From Vanessa cardui (lineage: Eukaryota > Arthropoda > Insecta > Lepidoptera > Nymphalidae): DNA of 64,000 nt. The notes beneath the pieces were generated by a model. It saw only the letters and a program-made list of their open reading frames with translations. It was not told the origin of the DNA and searched no databases. Both the position numbers and the translations under genes were made by a program. The stretch covers positions 9,737,538-9,801,537 of the forward strand of contig NC_061146.1 of the NCBI RefSeq assembly GCF_905220365.1, read 5' to 3'. Each line of letters starts with the position of its first letter. The stretch's first letter is position 1. Shown here one piece after another: positions 22,320-37,300 of this stretch.

Positions 22320-25300
22320 ATGGCTCGAAAATCGTTGTGCATAGTAATAGTTTTAATTGTTGATTGTGCTCTTGGCTTCTCATTTAAATTAGGTAATTAT
22401 ATTTTAAATAATTTTAGATATTTTAATATCTTTTTTATTCGGGTAAGTTCCTTGTGTTTGTGTTGTTCTGTGTTGCTTCTGTTCTGCAATGTTTTTCTTC
22501 TTGTATAATATGTTTTTTTTTTCTCAAAAAAGGATTTTTAGTTTTAGTTTTTTGTTCTTATAATTTCATTTATTTATTTTCGTGTGTGCGCATGTGTTTA
22601 TGTTTACCCAATAGTCAGGGGCCATCTGAAAATCAGTGCTGTGCATTATCAAAGTTAATTATTTTCTTGTGTATAATCTATATAATGTATGTGTGTAGCA
22701 AAATAAAATAGTTTTAAATGGTATATTATAAAAAATCTAATAAATTAAGGTTTCTAATATTTAAAATACTGTTTAAACGTAAATTTACCAGCAGTTGCAC
22801 GTAGAAAATTGGCTATAGTCTCGTTTTGAAGAACTCCAGCCACACATGTGTAGCAAGATAAAGATTTTCTAAATTGTTGTGATTTAACAAAGATTTAATA
22901 TTTAATGGACAATTAGCAGCGTCTCACCCTATAAATATATTTTCAGATGAGGATCAAAACGAGTTAAAATGGCCGACAGAGTACAGTATTCGCGGAGAAA
23001 TCACAGATCTATTCACCGGTATTATAAAACCGTTTGAATTCTGGTAAGATATGATAGCAGGCATATTATTCGATACAAAATTTTGTAGACGATAAGAAAA
23101 GCCTTTAATTAATACCCTTGGACTTCCAGGCAGAATACATTACATACATATATGGCATTTAACTAATATGATTGTATTTTTTAAATGTTGAAAAAGAGTA
23201 ACTAATGATTTTCTTGACGGTTCTTCTCAGTAGAACCTACTTTCCGAACCGGTGATACCTTCAATTTATTGTTAAATGACGATTCAAAAGTGCTTGTAAA
23301 AGCCCAATTGAATAAAGTTTATTTTGATTTTGAGTTTTGATAGATTTTGTAAGAACGAATGCAAATTATATCGAGGAGGTTTTAGCCCAGCAGTGGAAAT
23401 TTACAGACTGTTACTATGGTATTTACTTATGCTATTTGTCCAGGACACAGCTCGCAATTTTCAAATAAGTTTTATGTGTAATGTTGTCTTAAATTTTCGC
23501 GATTATTACACATTTAAATAAAACGGGTAGGTAGGTTAGTCTGCCCGTGACCACGAACGCTGTAAAGTGCTCGAAACGTCGGGATGTCCAAAATAATTAA
23601 TATACGCGATTAAAATCCGTAATAACTAGTTTTATTTAAAAGTTTCATGTGTCTTTATCTGTGTCTGATACATAATTAATAGCACGATTATTATCATTTT
23701 AGGTACAGTAATGAATTAAATCGATCTCGTATTGACTTCTACGGTGGGATTGTGAAGAAATATTACTTCGCTGAAAATGATGAGATGAATGGCCAAGAGT
23801 ATACGGTGAGAAGGGACTTTAATTCTATATTATTCTATATTCATATTATAAATGTGAAAGTAACTCTGTCTGTCTGTCTTTCGCGACCAAACCGCTGAAC
23901 CGAATTTCATGAAATTTGGAATGAAAGCGAACTAGAACTCCGAGAAAGGACATAGGCTGTTTTTGCGTAACACATGAAAACCAAAACTCTAAAAAGCGAG
24001 TGAAGACGCAGGCATCAACTAGTTTAAAATAAATAATTGAACTGTTGGAATATATATCTGGGTTGATCGTTATTGTTAATATACTTTATTGTACACAACA
24101 AACAAATATACAGATATCTTAGGATTTAACACAAAAAATTTGAGTCGAGATGGCCCAGTGGTTAGAACGCGTGCACCGATGATTGCGGGTTCAAACCCAG
24201 GCAAGCACCGCTGATTCATGTGCTTAATTTGTCTTTATAATTCATCTCGTGCTCAGCGGTGAAGGAAAACATCGTGAGGAAAGCTTCATGTGGCAAATTT
24301 CATAGAAATTCTGCCACATGTGTATTCCACCAACCCGCATTGGAACAGCGTGGTGGAATATATTCCAAACCTTCTCCTCAAAGGGATAGGAGGATAGTTG
24401 TTGTTGTTGTTGTTGTTGTTGTTATAACACAAAAAAACTCAAATAGAAATAATCCACTAAACAAAAATATAAACAATCTATTTTATGTGTTGTATAATTT
24501 AAAAAAATCTGACAATGTATCATACATACATATCAAACTGATAACTTCCTTTATTAGAAGTCAGTCTAAAAAAAGTTTAACATAAGCCAACACAGTTTCC
24601 ACAGTTACATTAAAACATGGAGTAAAATTTGAACAACTAATTATATAGATAATCGGCCTATACAAAATATAAGACATTTTCAAGTTGTTTTTTACTATAT
24701 GTGTGTTATGATGTATGTGTTCTAGATATATCCGAAAACGACGGATCAAATGACCAGCGAAATCGTATGCGACGAAGAGATCTGGGAAGGCGAACACTTT
24801 AATCTGTTAGATTCCGCGAAAAATTTCACTTATTATGGTAATGTACCACATTATATTCTAGAACATTCAGCTCGCTACTATTTTCTGTCTATTTGCGTGT
24901 TTATTTGAACATGACTTGAACGCGATACATTCAATAAGTATTAGTATTTTCACACCGATTATAAATATAACTTTAACTAATTACATGACTTTGATTTTTT
25001 AAGTGTTGAAAAGAACTTCTGATTTTGTTGCCGGTTCTTCTTGGTAGAATCTGCATTCCGATTCGGTTCCTTCAATTAATATAGTTGATAAGTCGACTAT
25101 TCAATAAGCCTGTTTGAATGTAATATATATTTTGATTTATTTGATTATAAAAGCCGAGATAGTTAGACCACGTGTATCTTAGCCGATGATTGCGGGTTTA
25201 AACCAAGGCCACTGCAACTTAGTGGTAAAGGAAAACATTGTTAGGAAGTCTGTATGTGTGTCGAGATGGCCCAGTGGTTAGAACGCGTGCATGGAAAACA

Positions 25301-28300
25301 TCGCGAGGAAACCTGCATGTGACAAATTTCATAGAAATTCTGCCACATGTGTATTCCACCAACCCGCATTGGAACAGCGTGGTGGAATATGTTCCAAACC
25401 TTTTCCTCAAAGGGAGAGGAGGCTTTAGCCCAGCAGTGGGAATTTACAGGCTGTTGTTGTTTGTTGTTGTTTGTATGTGTGTAATTTTCCTTAAATTCTG
25501 CCACATCTGTATGAATTCGCTTACAGCTAATGAATTTGAGAGTCAAAGAAAGTTTAGAAACAAAATCTCTGGTCAATATCATGAACCACAGAGTAAATAC
25601 AATAAAAAATAAAGATAGATTGGTTTAAATGCGCGAAATTTAAATTATCATTTTAACACAAACCTTCGAATCAAAGAGAAAAGCCCTTAGCCCAACAGTG
25701 GGCTACTTTACTAACACATTAAATGTCACACAGGTAAAACAACATACAACAATAAAGAAGTGGAAATTTGGAAGTACTTGGAAAGAGATGACGATAATGA
25801 ATCTAAAGAAGAAAAAACGCTATACGCGCTCAAGACCAAGGATGGTGTCTATGTGCCGGTTTTGTAAGTTATATTTCGTATTTTGGTCATTTGGACAATT
25901 AAATGTCAAATCGTAATTGACAACTTCATTATATCCTTTTTCGTTTTTTTTTTTATTCCAATTTTGAAATTTTTGTTAGAGAGTCATGCTAGTGGTGAAA
26001 ATCAGAATTTATATTTATCATAATGATATTTATTATTTTATTATTAATAAGAAAAGAACATTATTAACAATTAATTGTAATTAATTATTATTTGTATGCA
26101 ATTGAAAATAATTATTAATTACGTGGAAATACATGCACGTATATTAGTACTTTTGGAAACAGGTAACTTTGAGCTAACTTGGCCTCAAATTCAAAGTTTA
26201 TCTTATGTGGGAAAGAGAGGCTAAAGTGTGTACTTTAAAATAATTCTGTGTGTTTTTCATACCTAGAACAGCGATGTAATCAATATTTTCTTCGATTTAA
26301 ATTATTAATAGAAAGATTATGTTAGCCTCAATTGGTAGTGCGTAAAATAGTCTGTACAAATAAAAATACTGGGGTCTCCAAATATATTTATTTTCAATTT
26401 TTGTCTGTCCATTCGTTTGTTCCGGCTCATTTGGAACTGCTGGGCCTATTTTGACGTGACTTTCACATGCAGAAAGCTGATGTGATAGGGAGTAACTTAG
26501 GCCACAACTAGTAACTTTTTGATAAATTCAAATGTGAGCGAAGCAGAGGGTACAGCTAGTATATTTATATATTTATCACAAAAGATTATATACCAAAATC
26601 TCCTTGCTGGGTGTCTGTCTGTTTAAACGCGATGAACTCAAAAACTATCGAAAGGATTTCACCAGTAGATGTGATTCATGATGAACCAATAATTTCTGAA
26701 CACGACCCGTTTATTACACTGATGATTTGCATCAATCAATGCGTCGAGATGGCCCAGTGGTTAGAACGCGTGCATCTTAACCGATTATTGCGGGTTCGAA
26801 CCCAGGCAAGCACCGCTGATTCATGTGCTTAATTTGTCTTTATAATTCATCTCGTGCTCAGCGGTGAAGGAAAACATCGTGAGGAAACCTGCATGTGAAA
26901 AATTTCGTAGAAATTTTGCCACATGTGCATTCCACCAACCCGCATTGGAACAGCGTGGTGGAATATGTTCCAAACCTTCTCCTCAAAGGGAGAGGAGGCC
27001 TTTAGCCCAGCAGTGGAAATTTACAGGCTGTTGTTGATGTTGTTGTTGCATCAATTGGTGAGACGTGGCTTTGATTTAAGATGTCAGAAGAAAACGAGCC
27101 CGTATCTTTCATTGACGATTTGCATCAATTGGTAAGATACGGTGATGATCACATCTTAATATCAGAAGAAAACATGAATTACGGCCGCGTATACCAATAG
27201 AGATGCATTACGATGTAAACGTTTTATGTAGACGCTTGTATGTAAGCGATAACACCCAGCTAAAAACTGGGACAAGTATAGCGTGACAATTCATTTATTA
27301 GATTTGTATTTATAATTCTTGTCACGCTCTGAAGGATAACACCGAAATATTCCAACACGCTGGAGCAGTGCGATAGGGTAAGCTCCAACCTTATCTACAA
27401 AAAGGATTATTGCTCAACAGTGGCGCATTAACAAACTGTTTTCTTTTTAATCTTATACCCTCCTGAAGATAGATCCAGTAGCTAGTTCTACTTATTAAAT
27501 AATGTACCTATTTGTTGTTTGTTTGTTGAAAATGTTGTTTAATTATTACTGTTATTAATTACGGGAATTAATAACATTAAATGTTTAGATATATACAAAT
27601 ATGAACTAAAACTAGTTATATTGGCAAGATTGCTAGCAGCATTTTTCATCCTCTGAGCGAAAAACGAACCAGCCCTCCTGTCACCAGCGGAGGCAATAAG
27701 GCGAGGTATGAGGTTTTCGTGAAAAAGAAATTCGTAGATAATGTCGAAATATCGAGCTCCAACGAATAAAAATAAAACATATGCTAAATATCGCGTAATT
27801 AATAACTATAATAAATATATCTTGACTTAGCTCACGAGGTTGTCGACATGTGGGACGTGGTTACAGCAGTTATTGTGCCGATAGTCATTTCAGCGAATGG
27901 CCTAATGGCCAAGAGCATCGACCTTAAGAGGCTCTCGTTAGGCAGCTGGGTCAAGGGCCTGATGCAGAAGGCAGTACTCCTCGGCACGGCGCGTATTGTG
28001 AGGAAGTTCCTCTCGCTGGAGCCCTGACCACCGGTGGCTTGGACCCTGTTCCCGCCACTGGTTGGCCTCTGTATTTTATATTTTTAAATATATTTTATAC
28101 TAGCTATATACCCACCCGCTTCGCTGGGCATTATGAATTAAAAAAAATTACATTAAAAAATGTCCCGCTCGCACTCTTTGCAGGACGATAGGCGCTGCGA
28201 GCGGCTTAACGTTTGTTACTCGGGCGTCTTTGTTTCAAGATTTTTTCCAAGAATTCTAATAATACCCTATGTTATTATACCTCATCGGAAAGCTAAAGAG

Positions 28301-31300
28301 CCGTAGATATTTTTTAGCATATCTTCAGTACATCTGTCATAGACTTTTTTAAAGATATCTTACAAATAAAAAATATTTTTTTAAAATGTAATTATTTTTT
28401 TAACAATTGACTGTCTACTACGACTCATTTGGTATAGTTACTGGCATTTTTTAGCTTAAAATAATAAAGCAACTAACCTTCTACTCAAAACTAGCAAAAA
28501 GAATACAAAATTGGGACACAAAACAAAAATAAAGGGGCAATCGACAAAAAATCTGTAATTTTTATAAAAAAAATTCAAAGGTCAATAACTTGAGAAGGGT
28601 TAGGTTTAGGATATGGGGTTCCATAGTCAAATCGGTTAGGAATGACGGAATCTATCCTCTATTAAAGGATTTCGTTCGACTTAACGTGTAACCCTGTATA
28701 TGAGTGACAAAAATAAAAAGTAATATTGACTGTAATAATAATAATAACCATGTTAATTTACAATCTTGTAATGTTGTTTAATATATTAAATAAATATTGG
28801 GCAACAACATACATTACTCTGATCCCAATGTAACAGTAAAATAATTTAATTATTTTAATCAACAGACAAGAAGAGTTGAAACATAATCTGTGGAGCGGTG
28901 CGTTGGATGGCCACACCATTATTCAGTACTTCAACTTCAGTCCCCTGGATGTTGAGGAATTGAATCTGACTTCAGGTAATAACGGCGATATAATAAAGGA
29001 AAATGTATTATCTATACGTAGTATGAAACTTAGGCGCTATCTGCTATCTGTACGCTTAGATATCTTAAATTACGAAGCGGACTGTTATGCATGATGAGCT
29101 GAGATGGCCTAGTGGTTAGAACGTGTGCATCTTAACCAATGATTGCGGGTTCAAACCCAGGCAAGCACCAATATATATGTGCTTAATTTGTCTTTATATT
29201 TGATCTCGTGCTCGGCGGTGAGGGAAAACATCGTGAGGAAACCTGCATGTGTCTAATTTCATCGAAATTCTGCCACATGTGCATTCCACCAACACGCATT
29301 GAAACAGCGTGGTGGATATATGTTCCAAACCCTCTCTTCAATGGAAGAGGAGGCCTTAGCTCAGCAGTGGGTAATTTACAGGCAGTTACTTTACTTTTTA
29401 TTTTACTTTACTGTAATGCAATTTTCATCAGTCATCATCAGCATCAGTAAGCCATACAAGTACTGATAATTTCAAACTTCCTGTGTTGCCAGAAACAAAT
29501 AAGAATGTATCTGTTCTGTATGTTAAATCTTAAAGTTGTGTAAATATCCTTGTTTGTTATTCGCGTGACGCTGGGATAAAGTAGTAAAGTAAAGTAAAAG
29601 CCTGTACAACGATCGCACGTAACGTACGGACGTACGATCAAACCACTGGGCCATCTCAGCTCTTGAAGCTGGGATGGTTAGCTATAATTTTGGTTTATTT
29701 GTAAAAAAATTACAAATAAACCAAAAATAGTTCTAACTTCGATTTCATCTTAACATTAATAAAACTCCAAATCATACACACAGAAGTAATTACTTATTCA
29801 GTTGAGTTAAAAAATTACAAGTACGTCAATATATTACAGTTCGCGCCCAAAAAGAAAACAAAATGGCGGTTTAATTCCGCTTCGCGCGCTTTTGTTTTTT
29901 TTTTTTTAATTTGTTTCAGCCACTTGTAAGGATAAAGGAATCTCCTAAATATATATTAATTATAATGTGACCGTGTTATTGTTTTCAGTGGAAGCATGTA
30001 GAGATACCATCAAGGGAGAACAGTCTAGTAATCAATTCAAAGATCTACACGTCCATAGTTCAACAGACGTCGACGATGCCTTCCTGAGGTATATACATAT
30101 ATATCATCAAAAACATAAATGTAAAATGATAATATATATTTGATATATTTTAGGAAAGCTATAAATACATTTATATGATGAATTTTGAAAACGCCTATTT
30201 AATACGGGGTCTTGACCATGTCAAATCAAATCAAATCAAAATAAACTTTATTCAAGTAGGCTTTTACAAGCACTTTTGAATCGTCATTTTACAACCAAGT
30301 GAAGCTACCACCGGTTTGGAAAGTAGATTCTACCGATAAGAACCGGCAAGAAACTCAGTAGTTACTCTTTTTTAACATTTAAAAATACAAAGTCATGTTA
30401 GTTAAATATAATTATTTAAATTAATATATCCTGCGTGGAAGTCAACATGTACCATTCTGAATCACATCGACTTTTAGTTTCGTAAACGTTACGAGGTCTT
30501 AAACACTCCGTACCTTAGGAATGAGAAAAAAAAACCAAATGATGCACCAGCGAACTTGTGATAACGATACAAAATTGCTCGCAAAGAAAGACAACCTAAG
30601 TGAAAATGTGAAATTTGATTGAATATTTCTGTTACAGTTTCAAAATGCAGCACAAAAGGAACTACAAGGTTGATGAACATGAAATGAGAAAACAGATATT
30701 TAGAGATAATTTAAGGTAACTTATCTTTTTATAGTTAACAACAACAACAGCCTGTAAATTCCCACAGCTGGGCTAGGGGCCTCCTCTCTCTTTGAGGAAG
30801 GTTTGGAACATATTCCACCACGCTGTTAGTGGAATACTCATGTGGCTGAATTTCTATGAAATTTGTCACATGCAGGTTTCCTCACGATGTTTTCCTTCAC
30901 CGCTGAGCACGAGATGAATTATAAAGACAAATTAAGCACATGAATCAGCGGTGTTTGCCTGGGTTTGAACCCGCAATCATCGGTAAGATGCACGCGTTCT
31001 AACCACTGGGCTATCTCGTCCTCTCTCTTTTTCTCCTTATTTTTTATTTCCTTATTTTTTTCCTAGTTATAAATGTCTTAGTTTTTATATATTATAGGAT
31101 ATACATACCACTTGATGGTAAGTCACCACAGTCCTTAAACATTAAAATAAACATTTCTTACGTCACCAATGCACCACGAATATTGGGCGATAAGATGTTA
31201 TCCTTATTTTTTTATTTTTTTATTTTATGTTCATAGGTCTACAAAACAAAATGACAATCAAAAAATTGAATTGATTACATTTCTCTTGATGTAGACACGA

Positions 31301-34300
31301 CATGCGTTTTTGATTAAGTGCAAACAAAAAAGTCTAGTCTATGACAGCAACAAATATCTAAACTTATATTTTTTTCAATTGCAAAACAATTTAAACTATA
31401 GAAATATTTTTTTTAAACTTTTTTTCAATGAGGCTATAGAACTATCGGTAAAAATATCATAATTAAAACGAATACTATTATAAGAGGAACACATGCGGTA
31501 TAAAGGCGAGTGGCTAAGTACATTTGTTCTAGAGGTAGGAAGACAAAAGGTCGTACAATATCGCATGCGACAATTTGGACGAGGAATGGAAAACTGTATG
31601 CATTGCAGGACATCGGACGAGTCAATAAGCCCATGAATTATCTTGTATAGAAATATGATATCATTTATTTTTCTCCGAGTGTAAAGTGAGCTTGCTCTGT
31701 AAAAATTCAGTCTCTGTGCATACGATTTGAGTTCGAGACATTTATTACCTGTGTAAGAAACGTGATATAAAAACCTCTTTTGAACACATTCAAGTCTATT
31801 TATGTGAACCTGATAGCAAGGGCTCCACACTACACTGCAATACTCCAGGATATTTCGAACAAAGGTATTAAATAAAAGAATGGAAACACTCGGTTGCTTA
31901 AATATTTTTAACTGTCTGTTAATAAATCCAGATAGTTTTGACGCTTTTTTTATTATATTATCTAGATGTAGCCTAAAACTTAATGAACTATCAAGTATAA
32001 CGCCAAGATCACGTATGCTCGTTACTTCTTGGATTGTTAAATTATTATTGATATAATATGTCACCGTATCAGAAATAATCTTGCGAGAAAATTTTATGTA
32101 AAAACATTTTGTGGGGTTAAGGTACATTTGATTTAAGTGGCACCAATCACAAATATAGTTTATATCCGTTTGCAATATTAGTTTATCTAAGTCATTATTT
32201 ATTACGCGATAAATTTTCAAGTCATCAGCATAAAATTTGAAATTCGATTTTATATTAACACATAAATCATTAACGAAGATTAAAAAAAGTAAAGGGCCTA
32301 AATGTGATCCTTGAGGGACTCCCGAAGCTACCTCAATTTCGGCGGACTTAAAACCACAAATATTAACTAATTGTGACCGTTTTTGTAGATAAGACTCAAC
32401 CCATCTCAATAAAGAACCATGAATGCCCATGTGTTCAATTTTTTTCAATAATATCCTGTGGTTGACAACATCAAACGCTTTTCTGAAATCAGTGTATATT
32501 GAATGAACTTCTTTTTTTTTATCCAAAGCTTTTGCAACTACCGATACATAAGACACTAAATTTGATGCTGTTGATCTACCAGCCAAAAAGCCGTGCTGAT
32601 TACAATTTATATATTTACGTGTATGGCCTAGTATTTCCCTATGCACAATTGACTCCAGTATCTTACCACAATTGGATAGTAATGATATAGGACGATAAGC
32701 GGTTACATCACCTACATCACCCCCTTTGTGGATTGGTATTAAATGAGCTTTCTTCCACATGGATGGGAATATGCCCATCTCTAACGACTTATTATAAATT
32801 GTGGTTAAGGGCTTATACAAGTTTTTTGCACATTTTTTCAAAAATAATGGAGGTATTCCATCGGGACCGGGTGATTTATTAATATTTAAAGACTGAAGAC
32901 ATCCCAAAATGTCGACTTCTTCTATGAAAAATTTACTGAGTGACATAACGTTGCCATATGGATTAGTAATATCTGGCGTTGGTAATCCTGAGTATGCACG
33001 GCTTAAATTATATGTATTCTGGAAATGCCTAGCAAAAAGGTTAGCTATGTCCTGTCCACCCATTGCTTTTTCGATTCCTAGGGTCATTTCATTGGGAATT
33101 GAAGTACTGTTACTCTTTCTACTTTTAACAAAATTCCAAAAATACCTTGGATTTCGACGTAAATTATTAGGTGTGTTATTTATAAAGTTAGTATAACATT
33201 CTTTTATCAAAGCCTCACATCGTTCTTGTAACAAAGTGTAACTAAGTTTATCCATTCCATTTCCATAAGATTTGTATCGTTTATGGTATTTCGCTTTTTC
33301 TCTAAGAGCTTTAATAAGGGATAAGGAATACCAGACAGGGAAGCTCTCGTTCATCGGCAATTTAACTGGAGTAAATTCATGAATAATTGACATTAATTTC
33401 GAGTAAAATACTTCAACCATTTCGTTAACATCCGAGCATCCCACCCATACAGCTGTCCAATCTATAGTTTCTAAGGCAGTATTCAGCGCTTCATAGTCAC
33501 ATTTTGTGTAATTGTATCTTAGGACTTTTTTGAATTTGACAGTGGCATATGAGGATTTCTGAATTAATATTTTGAGAGGAGGATGATGAATGTCAGACGG
33601 TACTAGAGGTGTTGATACTTTAGAAATAGCTATGCAAGATGGGTCAGTGGAAAAAACTAGATCTAACATTTTCCTATTTTCATTCAAAACACTGTTACAT
33701 TGGCACAGATTATTGAATGCAACAGTGTCTACAAATCTGTTTACTACGTAACTATCAGAAATCGATGGTAGTAGAAAACTATTTTCAGCATTGTACTCCC
33801 ACAATACGTCACTTAGGTTAAAATCTCCCAGCAACATAATAGTTGACTTTTCGTTTACTCTCGTTACTACCCGCGATAAGTTATATAAAAACGTGTCAAC
33901 ATAATTCCCATCTAAAGGTGGTGGCAGGTAGGCAACACATATATGAATACTGCTGCTACCTCCTACTTTCAAACTAATCCATAAGTCCTCACACGCCGAC
34001 TCCCAATCATGCTTTCGAGTAACTTCGAATTTCTTAGAGACAGCAATCATTACGCCGCCCCCATCTTTTTTGTGAGAAGAAAATGAGGAGGAATATCTAT
34101 CTCGCCTAAATATATTATATCGCTGATCTATTACCTCGTAATCAAATACAGTATCGTTTAGCCACGTTTCGGTCAAAATTATCATATCATAATCATTAGC
34201 TAATACGGATAAATGAAATTTTTCTACCTTCGTTCTTAAGCCTCTCACATTTTGGTAATAAATACTTAAATTGAATTTTATAAAGGTTTAAAACATAAAT

Positions 34301-37300
34301 ACACATGCTTAACATTAATCAAATTAAAAAGTTTATAAATTTTGCAAAAAGTCTTTATCCCTAACTATTTTAGCCTCCGACTTAATATTCTTGCGCACGA
34401 AGATCTTCCCATTGCGTATCCAAACAAACTCGTAATTTTTCTCTTTTGCGACTATCCTGGTAGCTGCATGCAATTGTTTATTCACGGGCGAAAGATGTTC
34501 CATCACATAAATGGGCCGATTGACTGCAAATCCAAGGTGTGTTGAGTTGAGCTTATTATCTTTATTCTTAAGGTTGTATAATTTGACAGCTGCTAGAAAA
34601 TTGTCACGAACTCTTGGACTAATCATTTTTATAATAATACTGCGGGGTCTTTTGCTCCCCGAGTTATATTTAGCAACCCTGTGACAATTTAACACATCTT
34701 TATCTGATAATTGGTACGACACAGTGCCTGCAAGTTTTTTAATGTGGGTAAACAAGTTTTCAGATTTGCTTTCTGGTACGCATTGAAGTTCAATATTGGA
34801 GTCTCGTGATCTCTGCTCTATTTCTGCGAGCTCCGCTGTTATTTCGCCTAGTTTTGTTCTCAGAGTATTGTTTTCAGCTACGACATTCGAAATCACCTTT
34901 GAATTTTCTTTATTAATATTCACTTGATCGTCATGGGCCTCCGATAAGAAACTCACAGTCTTTGTAATCTCTTCAAGTTCTGTACGCATTTCAAAAACTT
35001 TTGTGCCAAGTTCTTGGATTTCCTTTCGGAGATTACATAAAGATGAGTCGAATTTACTTAAACATGCCTGTTGCTCTTTAAATTTGTCATTCATCTCGCT
35101 TCTTAAGCTACGAATTTCATCAAGAATCATATCCTGAATAGATGATGTATTAGGAGTACAAGGATCCGGAGATTTATTGGAGCCAGTAGGAGACCTTTTC
35201 TTTGTATTATGTTTTAAGTTATTGTCTTCCGCCTTTAAAGAGTGTTTATCGCAGTCTGGACACATCCACTTAGATCGTGAAATCGCGGTCGTTTCATTAT
35301 ATCTCACGCATTCTTGATGATAATGGTTGGAGCAATTTGTGGACGAACATCTGATACGCTTTTGAGTTACCAGAATATTTGCAGTACACAACGAGCATAA
35401 CACCATTTTTAATAAAAAAAAAATAAAAAATAATAATATCAGTACTGCTTGGAATTGAACCTAGCGTGTTATGGGTGTTGAAGTATAACCGATACCGCTC
35501 GGCCAACGTTGAGTTTGTTAAAACAGTGAAATTACTGTACTGGTTCTTCAACGAATGTTGTTGTTATTTATTGTTTCCTATTTGTAAGTTGCACGTAGGT
35601 ATTCACTTAATAGTAAACTTGTGCCCACCGGCATTCACTTCATTACTAAATGTATTTAGCACATAACACTTAAGTTTTTATTAAATATTTTTTACACTAT
35701 ATGTAGATTATCCCTTAGTAATTTAAATAGTATATAGTTTTTCACTTAACGCGGACTTTTTACGAAAAAAATAATAAATTAACTGAGGAGCGAGTACGTT
35801 GCTATCGAAGACGTGACACTTGACGTGACAATCTTATAGGTACACTTTATGGCTTTTTGGCGGTAGAATATTTGAAGAGTAAGTGGTACTACCCAAACTG
35901 GCTCGTTCAAAGCTCTAAAACTATGTACTATCAATAAATGTGTGCTGTGTGTAGCCTAAGTTACTCCTTATTATATCATTTATCTGTCAGTGAAAGTCCC
36001 GTCAAAATCTGTCCAGCCGATCCAGAGATTAGTCGGAACAAAGAAATAGACAAAAATTGTAAAATCTGTTATTTTGGTATATGTTCCGTGTATACACACA
36101 AATACATTGAGTAAAAAAGAGCTATATTAATTGAAATAAAACTAGTTTTAACGAATTTAAATCGCGTATATTAATTATTTTTAACATCCCGACGTTTCGA
36201 GCACTTTACAGCATTCGTGGTCACGGGTAGACAACACAGACACTCCATTTTTATTTTATGTATAGATGTTATATTAAAATGACCAATAAATTTTTAGGCG
36301 CGTCAAAGAACATAACCAGAAAAATCTTGGCTACAAATTGACAGTCAACAAATTCTCCGACATGACTGACGAGGAGCTGAGCTACCTGTCTGCGACGCGA
36401 CCCTCGGATCCCCGTGCGTTGGGTTCGGTGGCTTTTCCTCACACCGAAGAAGAGGTGGAACTATTGGCGCAGGATCTGCCTGAGAGTTACGACATGAGAA
36501 TCGAAGGCTTCGTCAGTTCTATCAAGAGTAAGTTAGTTTTAATTTCTGCATAGATTAAGCTTCTTTCAATATATACAGTAATAATAGAAACGAGAAAAGG
36601 CCTGCGTTTCGGCGTTATTAACAATTCTGAATTGCATGAAAATAATAATTAATAATAATATAATAATAATCTACTTTTTAATAACTGATGACCTCCGTAT
36701 TCGAGTAGTGTGTACGCCGGTTTTCATGGTCCCGGGTTCGATATCCAGCCGAGTCGATGTTGGAAAAAAAATAGTTCTCTATGTTGTTTTGGGCCTGCGT
36801 TACTTCTGATTATCCATAAAAAATAAACGAGTTTAAGCGTGTTTCAACTTTTGCTCTTTTATATAAATCATTTGTGAGACCTATTCTAGAATACGCTTGC
36901 ACTGTCTGGAATCCACAGTATAGTAAATATATAGAATTCATCGAAAATATTCAGGAAAAGTTTTTAAAATATTTAAAATTTTCGTCTATAAATAATTTGA
37001 ATCAAATAGAAAAGATACCGACAACTGAACAGAGACGACTTGAACGTGATATGGTGTTTTTATATAAATTGATCCACAGCAAATTTGATTCCCCTTATCT
37101 CCTTTCTAAAATAAATATCAAGTGTCCTCGCCCTGGCAGTCGCAACAAATCTATTTTTGATTTTCCATTGACAAAAACTAAATATGCAGCAAATGAATTT
37201 ATTAATAGATCACCTAAACAGTACAATGAAACATTTATTGAATGTGATATATTTCATCTCTCCCTTAAAAAATTCAAACTACAAGTAAAAGAAATATTAT

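Larger units (their letters stand above)
31201..35838 (-). mobile_element. CR1-like non-LTR retrotransposon, nearly complete, both ORFs open
   Basis: About 4.6 kb on the minus strand, in protease intron 8. From 5' to 3': a leader of about 430 bases, ORF1 (35406..34333), a 45-base gap, ORF2 (about 34287..31396), a 3' region of about 190 bases and an A/T-rich end (AAATAAAAAAATAAGGATAAC). The split family B repeat marks the insertion site; roughly 75 bases of that repeat appear lost at the junction and no clear target duplication is seen. Confidence 0.85.

Noticed and set aside
24259..24585. 108-codon frame ending in VVVVVVVV
   Set aside because: It is translation of a SINE-A and its (GTT)n tail.
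29580..29645. CGATCGCACGTAACGTACGGACGTACGATC as a regulatory palindrome
   Set aside because: The symmetry is imperfect and it adjoins a SINE-A scrap (CACTGGGCCATCTCAGC). It is more likely a junction of repeat fragments.
31434..35551. Extra short frames overlapping the CR1-like ORFs
   Set aside because: They are alternative-frame shadows of ORF1 and ORF2.
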